A stretch of 29,397 bases of DNA from an uncultured Bacilli bacterium (GCA_947631365.1 CANRLB010000004.1:1-29397); one strand, 5' to 3'. Shown: positions 21,980 through 29,266, numbered from the stretch's first letter. Numbers and translations are program-made. Notes: generated from the sequence alone by a model not told the origin.

Positions 21980-23584
21980 TTATTTTAATTTATCGGCCGC
22001 GGTAACAAAACTTAGAAATAAAGGATGAGGTTTTGTTGGCCGACTTTTAAATTCAGGATGAAATTGGCAAGCAATAAAATGAGGATGATCAATAAGTTCA
22101 ATGATTTCTACTAAATTAGCTTTATTATTAATTCCCGAAATAATAAGGCCGTTTTTTTCTAAAATATCCTTATAATTATTATTAAATTCATAACGATGAC
22201 GGTGGCGTTCTAAAATTGTATCTTGTTTATAATTTTGATAAGCTAAGGTATTTTTTACTAAAGAACATTCATAATTACCTAATCTTAAAGTACCACCCAT
22301 ATTTATAATTGCTTTTTGGTTGGCCATTAAATCAATAAGAGGATTCTGACATAAAGGGTTAAATTCTGTTGAATTAGCATCTTCTAATTTACATACATTT
22401 CGAGCAAATTCAATAACAGCAAGTTGCATACCTAAACAAATACCTAAAAAAGGGATTTTATTGACTCTGGCATAATTAATAGCTTTTATTTTACCTTCAA
22501 TTCCTCTTCCTCCAAAACCACCAGGAACTAAAATACCTTTAGAGTTTTTAAAAATGGTTTTTAAATTAGCACTTTCTTTTTCTAAATCTTCGGAATTTAC
22601 CCAGTTAATTTTAATCTTTTTATTTATTTTATAACCAGCATGTTTTAAAGCTTCAACAACAGAAATATAAGCATCATGTAATTCAACATATTTTCCTACT
22701 AAAGCAATTTCTAATTCATCTTTTAAATTATCAACAATAGTTATTAAATTTTCCCAATCTTTTAAATTAGATTTTTTTAATGGTAAATTAAATTGTTTTA
22801 AAATAATTTCATCAAAATGTTGTTTATAATAATTAATTGGTATTTGATAAATATTATTAACATCAACTGAATCGATAATATTTTCAATAGGAATAGAACA
22901 GAAAAGGGATAATTTTTCTTTAATGTGATTATTAGTGCTAAAAGGAACACGACATACTAAGGCATTTGGCTGAATTCCTTTATTTCTTAAGTCTTTGACA
23001 CTATTTTGGGTTGGTTTGGTTTTAAGTTCATCTGAGCCAAAGATATATGGTACTAAAGTACAATGGACAAAGAAAGTATTTTCTTTCCCTAATTCATATT
23101 GAACTTGTCTTAATGATTCAATAAAAGTTTCAGCTTCAATATCACCAACTGTCCCACCAATTTCGGTTATGACAATATCAGCATTAGATGAAGTTGCGGC
23201 TTCATAAATTTTATTCTTTATTTCATTAGTAATATGAGGTACAAGTTGAACTGTAGCTCCTAAATAATCACCATGTCTTTCTTTTTCAATAACTGATTTA
23301 TATATTTTCCCATTCGTAATATTTGATGAATAATTTAATTCTTCATCAATAAATCTTTCATAATGCCCTAAATCAAGGTCAGTTTCACACCCATCATAGG
23401 TTACAAATACCTCGCCATGTTGAATAGGGTTCATTGTCCCAGGATCGACATTAAAGTAAGGATCGAATTTTTGCATAAAAACTTTATAACCTCTTGCTTT
23501 AAGTAAAAGAGCAATGCTTGATGCTGTTATTCCTTTACCAAGTCCTGATACTACGCCCCCTGTAACAAAAACATATTTAGTCAT
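21980..23584 (-). CDS. pyrG: CTP synthase
   Basis: A 534-residue glutamine-dependent enzyme making CTP from UTP. The N-terminal synthetase domain has the P-loop GGVVSGLGKGITASS (about 9-23), the QKFDPYFNVDPGTM segment and the GGTVGDIE motif; the C-terminal class I glutaminase domain has PGGFGGRG, the nucleophile Cys in GICLGMQ and the closing His and Glu in CQFHPEF. Length is normal. GGGAGG precedes ATG 23584. The unusual part is upstream: promoter and ribosome site are separated by an 11-bp terminator hairpin with a T run, so expression is probably controlled by attenuation, as pyrG is in Bacillus and Lactococcus (family knowledge). Confidence 0.96.
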   Translation of the reverse strand: MTKYVFVTGGVVSGLGKGITASSIALLLKARGYKVFMQKFDPYFNVDPGTMNPIQHGEVFVTYDGCETDLDLGHYERFIDEELNYSSNITNGKIYKSVIEKERHGDYLGATVQLVPHITNEIKNKIYEAATSSNADIVITEIGGTVGDIEAETFIESLRQVQYELGKENTFFVHCTLVPYIFGSDELKTKPTQNSVKDLRNKGIQPNALVCRVPFSTNNHIKEKLSLFCSIPIENIIDSVDVNNIYQIPINYYKQHFDEIILKQFNLPLKKSNLKDWENLITIVDNLKDELEIALVGKYVELHDAYISVVEALKHAGYKINKKIKINWVNSEDLEKESANLKTIFKNSKGILVPGGFGGRGIEGKIKAINYARVNKIPFLGICLGMQLAVIEFARNVCKLEDANSTEFNPLCQNPLIDLMANQKAIINMGGTLRLGNYECSLVKNTLAYQNYKQDTILERHRHRYEFNNNYKDILEKNGLIISGINNKANLVEIIELIDHPHFIACQFHPEFKSRPTKPHPLFLSFVTAADKLK

Positions 23585-23602
23585 ATTTACCTCCCAATAA
23601 AT

Positions 23603-23634
23603 AAAAAACTAATAATTCTTTTGAGAACTATTAG
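23603..23634 (-). terminator. Leader terminator (attenuator) of pyrG
   Basis: On the minus strand CTAATAGTTCT pairs with AGAATTATTAG (plus 23609-23619 / 23624-23634; one G-U pair), followed by six T. It lies between the promoter and the ribosome site, only a few bases from the transcription start, as in the CTP-controlled attenuators of Gram-positive pyrG. Confidence 0.8.
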
Positions 23635-23644
23635 GCTCTCTTTT

Positions 23645-23673
23645 ATTATAAAAAAATTAAATTTTAGAAACAA
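23645..23673 (-). promoter_or_regulatory. pyrG promoter
   Basis: Minus-strand TTGTTT (plus 23668-23673), 17-bp spacer, TATAAT (plus 23645-23650). The RNA should begin near G at 23638 and read GAGCC, so the GGGC start used for G-slippage in Bacillus pyrG is not present. Confidence 0.65.
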
Positions 23674-23724
23674 TATTATTTCTAAAATTTGACAAATATT
23701 AACAAATTAAAAATTTTGTCAAAT
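23659..23724. repeat. Two overlapping inverted repeats between pyrG and ezrA
   Basis: A 12-bp perfect inverted repeat (AAATTTTAGAAA 23659-23670 / TTTCTAAAATTT 23679-23690) abuts a 10-bp one (ATTTGACAAA 23687-23696 / TTTGTCAAAT 23715-23724). The first covers the pyrG -35. They may be operators or a barrier between divergent promoters. Confidence 0.6.
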
Positions 23725-23725
23725 C

Positions 23726-23754
23726 TTGTATTCTAAAATAATAATTTCTATGAT
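23726..23754 (+). promoter_or_regulatory. ezrA promoter
   Basis: TTGTAT (23726-23731), 17-bp spacer, TATGAT (23749-23754), divergent from the pyrG promoter; AAGGTGAT follows as ribosome site. Confidence 0.6.
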
Positions 23755-23782
23755 AAAATTTAAATAGTAAGGTGATTATTAT

Positions 23783-25498
23783 ATGACAAGAGAAACTTTT
23801 TTACTTATTGCGGTTGCATACTATTTACTTACAATGGTTATTGTTTTAGTAGTCTTAATTGTCATGGATAAAAGATATAAAAATAAAATAAATAACGAAA
23901 TAAATAATTTAGAAAGAGAAAAGAATTTAATAATTTCTTCTAATATTTTATCAGAACTTAATAAAGTAGAGGCTTTAGTTAATAATGTTGAGTTAAAGAA
24001 AAAATATAAAGGTTGGCTTAAAAGATTTGAGTTAATTAGAGATGTTGAAGTACCTAAAATAACTGATGAAATAATTGAACTTCAAAATGATTTTAATGAA
24101 AAAAATTATGATAAATTAAAAAGAAGTTTAGTTGATGTTGAAGTAGATATAAATTATTTAAAAACTAAAAGTGATTTTTTGCTTAATGAAATAAAAGAAA
24201 TTACTTTATCAGAAGAAAGAAATCGCGAAACAGTTATTAAATTAAAAGCTGATTATAGAGAAATTAGAAATTTATATAATAATAACATTAATGATTTTGA
24301 AATTATTAAAAAACCTATTGAGTTACAATTTGAAAATGTTGATAAATTATTTAGTGCTTTTGAAAATGCAATGGATAAAAATGAATACTTAGAAGTAGGT
24401 AGGATAGTTAAAGCAATTGATGATATTATTGGTAATTTAAAAGTAGTTATTAATGAAACAAAAATTATAATTAATTTAGGTAATGTTTTAATACCTAAAA
24501 GAATAAATGATATAAATAATATTTATCATAAAATGAAAATAGAGGGTTTTAATTTAGAATATTTGAATATAGAATATAATATTAATGAAGCTAATAAAAA
24601 AATTCAGGATATATTTAGTCGTTTAAATGTTTTAAATGTCGTTGATTCAGTATTTGAACTTAAAACAATGCTCGATTATTTTGATTCTTTATATAATGAT
24701 TTTGATAAAGAAAGACTTACGAAAACTTTATATGAAGATTATAAAAGAAGTATTTTAATAAAGGTTAGTAAATTAGAAAAAATAAATAATGAATTATATC
24801 GGAAAATTGATGATATTAAATATAGTTATGATTTATCTGATGATGAAGTTTTAGTTATTAGTGAAATTAAAGAATCATTTAATAATATTAGAGCATCATA
24901 TGATCGAGTAGTAGAAATGGAAAGAAATAAAACTTTAGCTTATTCCCATTTAAATAAAGAAATGGAAATTCTAAATAATAAACTAACGAAAACAGAAGAA
25001 AAATTAAATGTTGCTTTAAGAACACTCGGCAGTTTAAAAGAAGATGAAGTAAGAGCTAGAGATCAACTTGATGAAATTAAAGATATTTTATCGCAAGCTA
25101 AAGAAAAAGTAAGAAGTTTTAAATTACCGGTTGTTCCTAAAAATTATTATGTTGAGTTAAGTGAGGCAACTTTAGCTATAAATGAAATGGTTAAAGAGCT
25201 AGAAAAAAGGCCCATATCTATTAAAATTCTTAATATTAAAGTAGATAATGCCAGAGATTTAGTTTTAAAAGTTTATAATACAATTAATGAAACAGTCAAA
25301 ACAGCTAAAATGGCTGAGACAGCAATTGTTTATGGCAATAGATATCGAGTTACCAATAAAGATGTTGATTTAGGACTGTTTAAAGCAGAATCAGCATTTT
25401 ATAAAGGTAATTTTAAATTAAGTTTAGAAAATGCGATTAATGCCATTAATATAATTGAACCTGGTATTCATGAAAGATTACTAGAAGAATACAAATAA
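23783..25498 (+). CDS. ezrA: Septation ring regulator EzrA
   Basis: A 571-residue protein with an N-terminal membrane anchor (about 7-28, outside-in) and a long cytoplasmic coiled-coil body, matching EzrA (about 560-570 residues), which binds FtsZ and restrains and organises the Z ring. Typical features are the spectrin-like heptad helices through residues 30-480 and the C-terminal YGNRYR segment, followed by a repeat with L-x-x-AE-x-x-F-x-x-G-x-x-x-x-x-L-E-x-A. Sequence identity to Bacillus EzrA must be low, as is usual for this family, so length, topology and the NRYR end are the evidence. In Bacillus ezrA lies near nifZ and thiI (from memory), and so it does here. Confidence 0.85.
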   Translation: MTRETFLLIAVAYYLLTMVIVLVVLIVMDKRYKNKINNEINNLEREKNLIISSNILSELNKVEALVNNVELKKKYKGWLKRFELIRDVEVPKITDEIIELQNDFNEKNYDKLKRSLVDVEVDINYLKTKSDFLLNEIKEITLSEERNRETVIKLKADYREIRNLYNNNINDFEIIKKPIELQFENVDKLFSAFENAMDKNEYLEVGRIVKAIDDIIGNLKVVINETKIIINLGNVLIPKRINDINNIYHKMKIEGFNLEYLNIEYNINEANKKIQDIFSRLNVLNVVDSVFELKTMLDYFDSLYNDFDKERLTKTLYEDYKRSILIKVSKLEKINNELYRKIDDIKYSYDLSDDEVLVISEIKESFNNIRASYDRVVEMERNKTLAYSHLNKEMEILNNKLTKTEEKLNVALRTLGSLKEDEVRARDQLDEIKDILSQAKEKVRSFKLPVVPKNYYVELSEATLAINEMVKELEKRPISIKILNIKVDNARDLVLKVYNTINETVKTAKMAETAIVYGNRYRVTNKDVDLGLFKAESAFYKGNFKLSLENAINAINIIEPGIHERLLEEYK

Positions 25499-25522
25499 AA
25501 AAGTAAACACTTTTGTGTTTAC
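25497..25522 (-). terminator. Terminator for the minus-strand gene at 25554
   Basis: A perfect 8-bp stem GTAAACAC (25503-25510) / GTGTTTAC (25515-25522); the minus strand continues with six T. It lies past the ezrA-directed terminator, so the two convergent genes have crossed terminators. Confidence 0.75.
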
Positions 25523-25531
25523 CGATAAATC

Positions 25532-25555
25532 ACTATCCAAATAGGATAGTTTTTT
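25532..25555 (+). terminator. Terminator of ezrA
   Basis: ACTATCC (25532-25538) / GGATAGT (25544-25550), followed by T to 25555; the T run includes the stop codon of the convergent gene. Confidence 0.8.
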
Positions 25556-26426
25556 AAATTCTTTTTAATACTTTACCTTTTTCTTCTTGTTGTTGTGGGT
25601 TAGCACCAGTAAAAATAAATAATGGATCGCTCACATCTGGAAAGCAAAGATTAGCCATTGTATCATATAAACTTATTACCTCACCATTTGTTGTAAGAAT
25701 ATTTGAATCTTTTTTAACAGAATTTAAAAATTTTAATAAGTGTTTGCCGGTTTTATTTAAATTACTTTTAACAATTTCTAAATCAGTAGCTTTTAATTTA
25801 TCATAAAGTTCCCTTTCTTTAGAAATTGCATAAGGCAAATATCGGTTATAATATTTACCATCAATGTTCATAGTAAAAACTAGCTCATTTTTATTGGGGA
25901 CATCAAAAAATTGGAACATTGAATAATATTTCAATAAATTTTCATTAATTCTTTGATGATTTAACATAATAATGGTTGGTGAAGATGTAAAACTAACGCC
26001 TTCAGTAGCTCTTTTACTTTCTTTTTCTATTAAAAAATAAGCATTACTTTGATTAAATGATACTAAAGTTTTATTTTTGTATTTATTACGGGATGAAAAA
26101 CAACCACTAACTTGATATTTATCTTCTGCGCTTTCTTTAATTGCTATGCCACCCGTTAGATCTTGTTGTTCACTTCTAACAAAACAAATAAATTGTCCAT
26201 TATATGAATCATAATTACCCTTTATGGTACCTTCAAAAAAATTAGGATAAATGTTAAAAGCATAAGAATAGCCATTAATACTTTTAATATCACCAACTAA
26301 TTTATCATTATTATATAAACGGATAATATTATCTTCATTATTTTGTTCAAATCTGGTTATTTGCATATTAAAAAGTTTAGCAAATATCCTCATTTTTTGA
26401 TAAGTTTTTTCGATTGCTTCATTCAT
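25554..26426 (-). CDS. Hypothetical protein between ezrA and the nifZ-like gene
   Basis: A 290-residue soluble protein that I do not recognise. GAGGTGAC precedes ATG 26426, under a near-consensus promoter. The N-terminal ~120 residues are rich in alternating aromatic and hydrophobic positions (NIIRLYNNDKLVGDI, GYSYAFNIYPNFFEG), suggesting a beta-sheet domain; the C-terminal half is more helical, with conserved-looking pieces such as CFPDVSDPLFIFTG. No signal peptide or membrane segment. In Bacillus an amino-acid transporter gene (braB) lies at this place; this protein is not a transporter and is read on the other strand. Confidence 0.7.
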   Translation of the reverse strand: MNEAIEKTYQKMRIFAKLFNMQITRFEQNNEDNIIRLYNNDKLVGDIKSINGYSYAFNIYPNFFEGTIKGNYDSYNGQFICFVRSEQQDLTGGIAIKESAEDKYQVSGCFSSRNKYKNKTLVSFNQSNAYFLIEKESKRATEGVSFTSSPTIIMLNHQRINENLLKYYSMFQFFDVPNKNELVFTMNIDGKYYNRYLPYAISKERELYDKLKATDLEIVKSNLNKTGKHLLKFLNSVKKDSNILTTNGEVISLYDTMANLCFPDVSDPLFIFTGANPQQQEEKGKVLKRI

Positions 26427-26449
26427 AATAGTTAGTCACCTCAGTCTTA

Positions 26450-26477
26450 ATTATATAAAATAAAAGTTAATTGTCAA
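26450..26477 (-). promoter_or_regulatory. Promoter of the gene at 25554
   Basis: Minus-strand TTGACA (plus 26472-26477), 16-bp spacer, TATAAT (plus 26450-26455): perfect boxes, one base short of the ideal spacing. Confidence 0.8.
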
Positions 26478-26501
26478 GTTAAAAAATATAAGGTTTTAGA
26501 A

Positions 26502-26527
26502 AAGAGATAGATTATTTATCTCTTTTT
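26502..26527. terminator. Hairpin with T runs on both strands between divergent genes
   Basis: AAGAGATA and TATCTCTT form a stem flanked by TTTTTT on the plus side and TTTTCT on the minus side. It lies between divergent promoters, so it ends neither neighbouring gene. It may insulate them or end an unseen short RNA. Confidence 0.45.
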
Positions 26528-26536
26528 TGGTATAAT
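26528..26536 (+). promoter_or_regulatory. Extended -10 promoter of nifZ-thiI
   Basis: TGGTATAAT (TATAAT at 26531-26536), directly after the hairpin, 28 bases before the start codon. Confidence 0.55.
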
Positions 26537-26564
26537 TTAATAAATAAATAAGGGAGTGATACAT

Positions 26565-27677
26565 TTGACTTATTTAGATTATAGTACAACAACACCAATT
26601 TCTTTAGATGCACTTGATACCTATGTAAAGGTAAGTAAAGAGTATTATGCTTCAAATAACACTAATTATGGATTAGGAAATAAAAGTCAAGAATATTTAA
26701 ATAATGTTACTAAAGAAATTAGTAATATGTTTAATATAATGGAAAGAGAAATTATTTATACTAGCAGTGGAACGGAAGCAAATAATATGGCTTTAATTGG
26801 TATAGCTTTAGAAAGGCATAATAAGGGTAGACATATTATTACATCGAAATTAGAACATCCATCTATTTATAAAATATGTGATTATTTAGAAAGTCTTGGT
26901 TTTGAAATAAGCTATGTTGATAATGATGAAGACGGATTAATTATTTTTGATGATTTAAAAAGATTAATTAGAGAAGATACTATTTTAGTAAGTATTTGTG
27001 CAGTTAATTATGATACTGGTGTAAGACAACCTTTAAAAATGCTCCGTCAAATTATTAAAAAAGAAAATGAACAAACTTTATTTCATTCTGACCTTACTCA
27101 AGCCATTGGTAAAACAACGGTTAATTTTCGTGATATAGATTTAGGTAGTGTTTCCTCTCATAAATTTTATGGCCCTAAAGGAATTGGTTTTTTATATAAA
27201 AATGATACTTTAAAATTGGCTCCCCTTTTATATGGTGATGGTAAAAATAGTCCTTCTTTTGGTAGTATTCTTCCTATTCCTTTAGTTGCCAGTATGAAAG
27301 ATGCTTTAAAAATATGTTTAAAAGATTTAGATAAAAGAGAAAAATATATTAATTTATTAAATGAACGTATCGTTAATAAATTAAGTCATATCGAGGGAAT
27401 AAAAATCAATAAAACTAAATATTCAATACCCTATATTATCAGTCTTAGTTTTGATCATGTAAATGCTTTTGAATTAGCAAATATATTAGCTAATAAAGAT
27501 ATCACGGTTATGGCAGTAAAACCTGGTGAAATAGCTAGTGGAGTAATGGCTATTTATAATGATTTAAATCGTAGTAAATCAGTTATGCGAATTAGTTTAT
27601 CCCATATGACGACCGTTTTAGAAATTAATAGATTTTTAGAAATTTTTGAGGTAGAATATAAAAAGTTATTAAATTAA
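26565..27677 (+). CDS. nifZ: NifS-like PLP enzyme (NifZ-type cysteine desulfurase) lacking the catalytic-Cys loop
   Basis: A 370-residue fold-type I aminotransferase-class protein in the position of nifZ, which in Bacillus supplies persulfide sulfur to ThiI for 4-thiouridine in tRNA. Start is TTG 26565 with GGGAG at 8 bases, giving the family N-terminus TYLDYSTTTPIS; a GTG at 26556 lies on the ribosome site. PLP-binding features are kept: SSGTEANN, the ring-stacking His in LEHPSI, the FHSDLTQA segment and the Schiff-base Lys200 in SSHKFYGPKG. The mobile loop that should carry the catalytic Cys (GSAC- or KSAC-type) instead reads AVKPGEIASG at about 317-326, and there is no Cys there; aligned by eye, about five residues including the Cys are missing. 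The rest, RISLSH onward, is intact. It may be inactive or do other PLP chemistry. Confidence 0.85.
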   Translation: MTYLDYSTTTPISLDALDTYVKVSKEYYASNNTNYGLGNKSQEYLNNVTKEISNMFNIMEREIIYTSSGTEANNMALIGIALERHNKGRHIITSKLEHPSIYKICDYLESLGFEISYVDNDEDGLIIFDDLKRLIREDTILVSICAVNYDTGVRQPLKMLRQIIKKENEQTLFHSDLTQAIGKTTVNFRDIDLGSVSSHKFYGPKGIGFLYKNDTLKLAPLLYGDGKNSPSFGSILPIPLVASMKDALKICLKDLDKREKYINLLNERIVNKLSHIEGIKINKTKYSIPYIISLSFDHVNAFELANILANKDITVMAVKPGEIASGVMAIYNDLNRSKSVMRISLSHMTTVLEINRFLEIFEVEYKKLLN

Positions 27678-27696
27678 TTTGAAGTTGGTGATGGAA

Positions 27697-28884
27697 ATGT
27701 TAAAAAAAATTATCTTCTTAAAATATGGTGAATTATCAACTAAAAAAGATAATCGTAATTTCTTTTTAAAAATTTTAAGTAATAATATTAAAAAAGTTTT
27801 AAATAATGTATCTATTGAGTACGATTATGGGCGAATGTTTATTATTCCTAAAGAAAATGAATTTTCTTTAGTTATTAATAAATTAAAAAATATTTTTGGC
27901 ATTCATGAAATTATTCCTGCTTATCTTTTAGATAATAAAGATTTAGAAATTATTAAAGAAAATATCAAGGAATTATTAAAAGATAAAACTTTTCGAACTT
28001 TTAAAGTTGAAGTAAAAAGAAGTGATAAAAATTATCCCATTAATAGCATGGATTTAAGAAAAGATTTAGGAGCTTATATTTTAAAAAATATAGATAATTT
28101 AAAAGTTGATGTTAATAATCCTTCTTTAACTATTAATATTGAAATAAGATTAAAAGAAGTATTAATATATTTTGATGGTATTAAAGGCTTAGGAGGTTAT
28201 CCTGTATCATCTTTAGGGAAAGGACTTTTAATGTTAAGTGGAGGAATAGATTCTCCCGTTGCTGGATATCTTGCTATTAAAAGAGGTATTAAATTGGAGG
28301 CAATTTACTTTGAATCACCACCTCATACTAGTGAAGCTGCTTTAGATAAAGTGAAAAAATTAGCTAAGAAGTTAGCTTTGTATAATAATGATATTAAATT
28401 ACATATTATTAATTTTACAGAAATTCAAGAAGAAATCTATAAAAATATTCCGCATGAATATTTAATTACAATTATGCGAAGAATGATGTATCGAATAAGT
28501 GCTATTTTAGCGAGTAGAGAAAATGCTAAAGTAATTATTAATGGTGAATCAATTGGCCAAGTAGCTAGTCAAACTTTAACTAGTATGAAAGTTATTAATG
28601 AAGTAGTAAATATTCCGGTTATAAGACCAGTGGCATGTTTTGATAAATTAGAAATTATTGAAATAGCCAAAAAAATTGATACTTATGAAACGAGTATTTT
28701 ACCTTATGAAGATTGCTGTACGATTTTTGTCCCTGATCATCCTGTGATAAACCCTTTAAAAGAAAAATGCCTTGAATATGAAAAATTAATTAATTATGAA
28801 GACATGATTTATAATGCTATTAAAAATAAAAAGACAATTACTATTACAATTAATTTTGATATGGAATATCAAGATTTATTATAA
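27697..28884 (+). CDS. thiI: tRNA 4-thiouridine synthase ThiI
   Basis: A 395-residue enzyme that adenylates U8 of tRNA and inserts sulfur. The N-terminal ferredoxin-like region and THUMP domain (about 1-165, with KYGELSTKKDNR near the start) lead to the PP-loop SGGIDSPVAG near 180 and the ATP-pyrophosphatase domain with PYEDCCTIF, where Cys340/341 include the expected catalytic Cys. There is no C-terminal rhodanese domain, as in Bacillus ThiI. ATG 27697 has GGTGA at 7 bases; earlier in-frame starts (27679, 27691) fit worse. It begins 19 bases after the nifZ-like gene and should be co-transcribed with it. The missing Cys in that partner leaves the sulfur source unclear. Confidence 0.94.
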   Translation: MLKKIIFLKYGELSTKKDNRNFFLKILSNNIKKVLNNVSIEYDYGRMFIIPKENEFSLVINKLKNIFGIHEIIPAYLLDNKDLEIIKENIKELLKDKTFRTFKVEVKRSDKNYPINSMDLRKDLGAYILKNIDNLKVDVNNPSLTINIEIRLKEVLIYFDGIKGLGGYPVSSLGKGLLMLSGGIDSPVAGYLAIKRGIKLEAIYFESPPHTSEAALDKVKKLAKKLALYNNDIKLHIINFTEIQEEIYKNIPHEYLITIMRRMMYRISAILASRENAKVIINGESIGQVASQTLTSMKVINEVVNIPVIRPVACFDKLEIIEIAKKIDTYETSILPYEDCCTIFVPDHPVINPLKEKCLEYEKLINYEDMIYNAIKNKKTITITINFDMEYQDLL

Positions 28885-28889
28885 AATGT

Positions 28890-28918
28890 TTGTATAAAAA
28901 ATAATATTATGTTAAAAT
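28890..28918 (+). promoter_or_regulatory. Promoter of the antisense RNA, copy 2
   Basis: TTGTAT (28890-28895), 17-bp spacer, TAAAAT (28913-28918), TG one base before the -10: the same as copy 1 on the other strand. It starts 6 bases after thiI. Confidence 0.78.
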
Positions 28919-28924
28919 ATAAAT

Positions 28925-28980
28925 AGGAAGACGCAAATAAGCGTTACCTATAGTGCGACTAACCTTGAGGGTTAGTTTTT
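28925..28980 (+). ncRNA. Predicted antisense (antitoxin) RNA, copy 2
   Basis: A ~56-nt plus-strand RNA. It begins with the same 5' hairpin as copy 1 (TAGG-AAG-ACGC-AAATAA-GCGT-TA-CCTA, 28924-28950; one base differs from copy 1 over 27) and ends in the terminator CTAACC (28959-28964) / GGTTAG (28970-28975) plus five T. Its 3' part is complementary to the end of the toxin-like gene. Read on the minus strand, the 5' hairpin followed by TTTATATTTT can end the toxin mRNA, so each of the two hairpins may terminate the transcript of one strand. Confidence 0.72.
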
Positions 28981-29058
28981 AATTTCTAGTATTAGCAAGG
29001 CTAGTGTTAAAATTAAAACAATAAGTAATAAAAATGCCTCGCGGCTTTTATTAGTCAT
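28972..29058 (-). CDS. Short hydrophobic peptide, type I toxin-like (copy 2)
   Basis: A 28-residue peptide: polar start (MTNKSREA), one transmembrane-length run of Leu, Ile and Val, end in LEIKN. It resembles the holin-like toxins of Firmicutes, in which a short polar N-terminus with E-A-L/F precedes a single membrane helix (family pattern, judged by eye). Ribosome site GAAAGGTGG (minus strand) lies before ATG 29058. It is homologous to copy 1 in peptide, ribosome site, 3' hairpin and convergent RNA promoter. This copy keeps an upstream promoter (29143-29172) and a ~90-base leader with its own hairpin. Such peptides kill by membrane depolarisation when the antisense RNA is lost; that activity is inferred. 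Confidence 0.75.
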   Translation of the reverse strand: MTNKSREAFLLLIVLILTLALLILEIKN

Positions 29059-29108
29059 TGGCACCACCACCTTTCTATCCAAACCCACCTGAGTTTTTTC
29101 AAAAAAGT

Positions 29109-29137
29109 TTAGGTAACACATTTCTACATCTTCCTAA
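29109..29137 (-). other. Leader hairpin in the toxin mRNA, an echo of the antisense 5' hairpin
   Basis: On the minus strand TTAGG...CCTAA (plus 29109-29137) is followed by ACTTTTTT. Its sequence TAGGAAGA-TGT...GTGT-TACCTA parallels TAGGAAGA-CGC...GCG-TTACCTA of the antisense RNA. Stem changes (ACGC to AUGU, GCGU to GUGU) keep pairing only on this strand, through G-U pairs. It could be an attenuator, or a site of interaction with the antisense RNA. Confidence 0.5.
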
Positions 29138-29142
29138 GTTTC

Positions 29143-29172
29143 TATTTAATCAATAAAAATAATTTTTGTAAA
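29143..29172 (-). promoter_or_regulatory. Candidate toxin promoter, copy 2
   Basis: Minus-strand TTTACA (plus 29167-29172) with TTAAAT at 17 bp or TAAATA at 18 bp (plus 29143-29149), and TG before it. The leader would be about 80-85 bases. No equivalent is found in copy 1. Confidence 0.5.
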
Positions 29173-29208
29173 TAGAAATTTTTAATAAATTTTAAGAAAA
29201 TAACAATT

Positions 29209-29240
29209 TACATGCGAATTCTCTAGAGATTTCGCATGTA
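29209..29240. repeat. Palindromic element, copy 2
   Basis: TACATGCGAATTCTCT is followed by AGAGATTTCGCATGTA: a 32-bp palindrome with one mismatched pair. Copy 1 (12241-12267) shares it apart from the last five bases. On the plus side it is followed by TTTGTCTTTTT, so it could act as a terminator in that direction. Confidence 0.8.
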
Positions 29241-29266
29241 TTTGTCTTTTTATTTTGAGTAATTAA

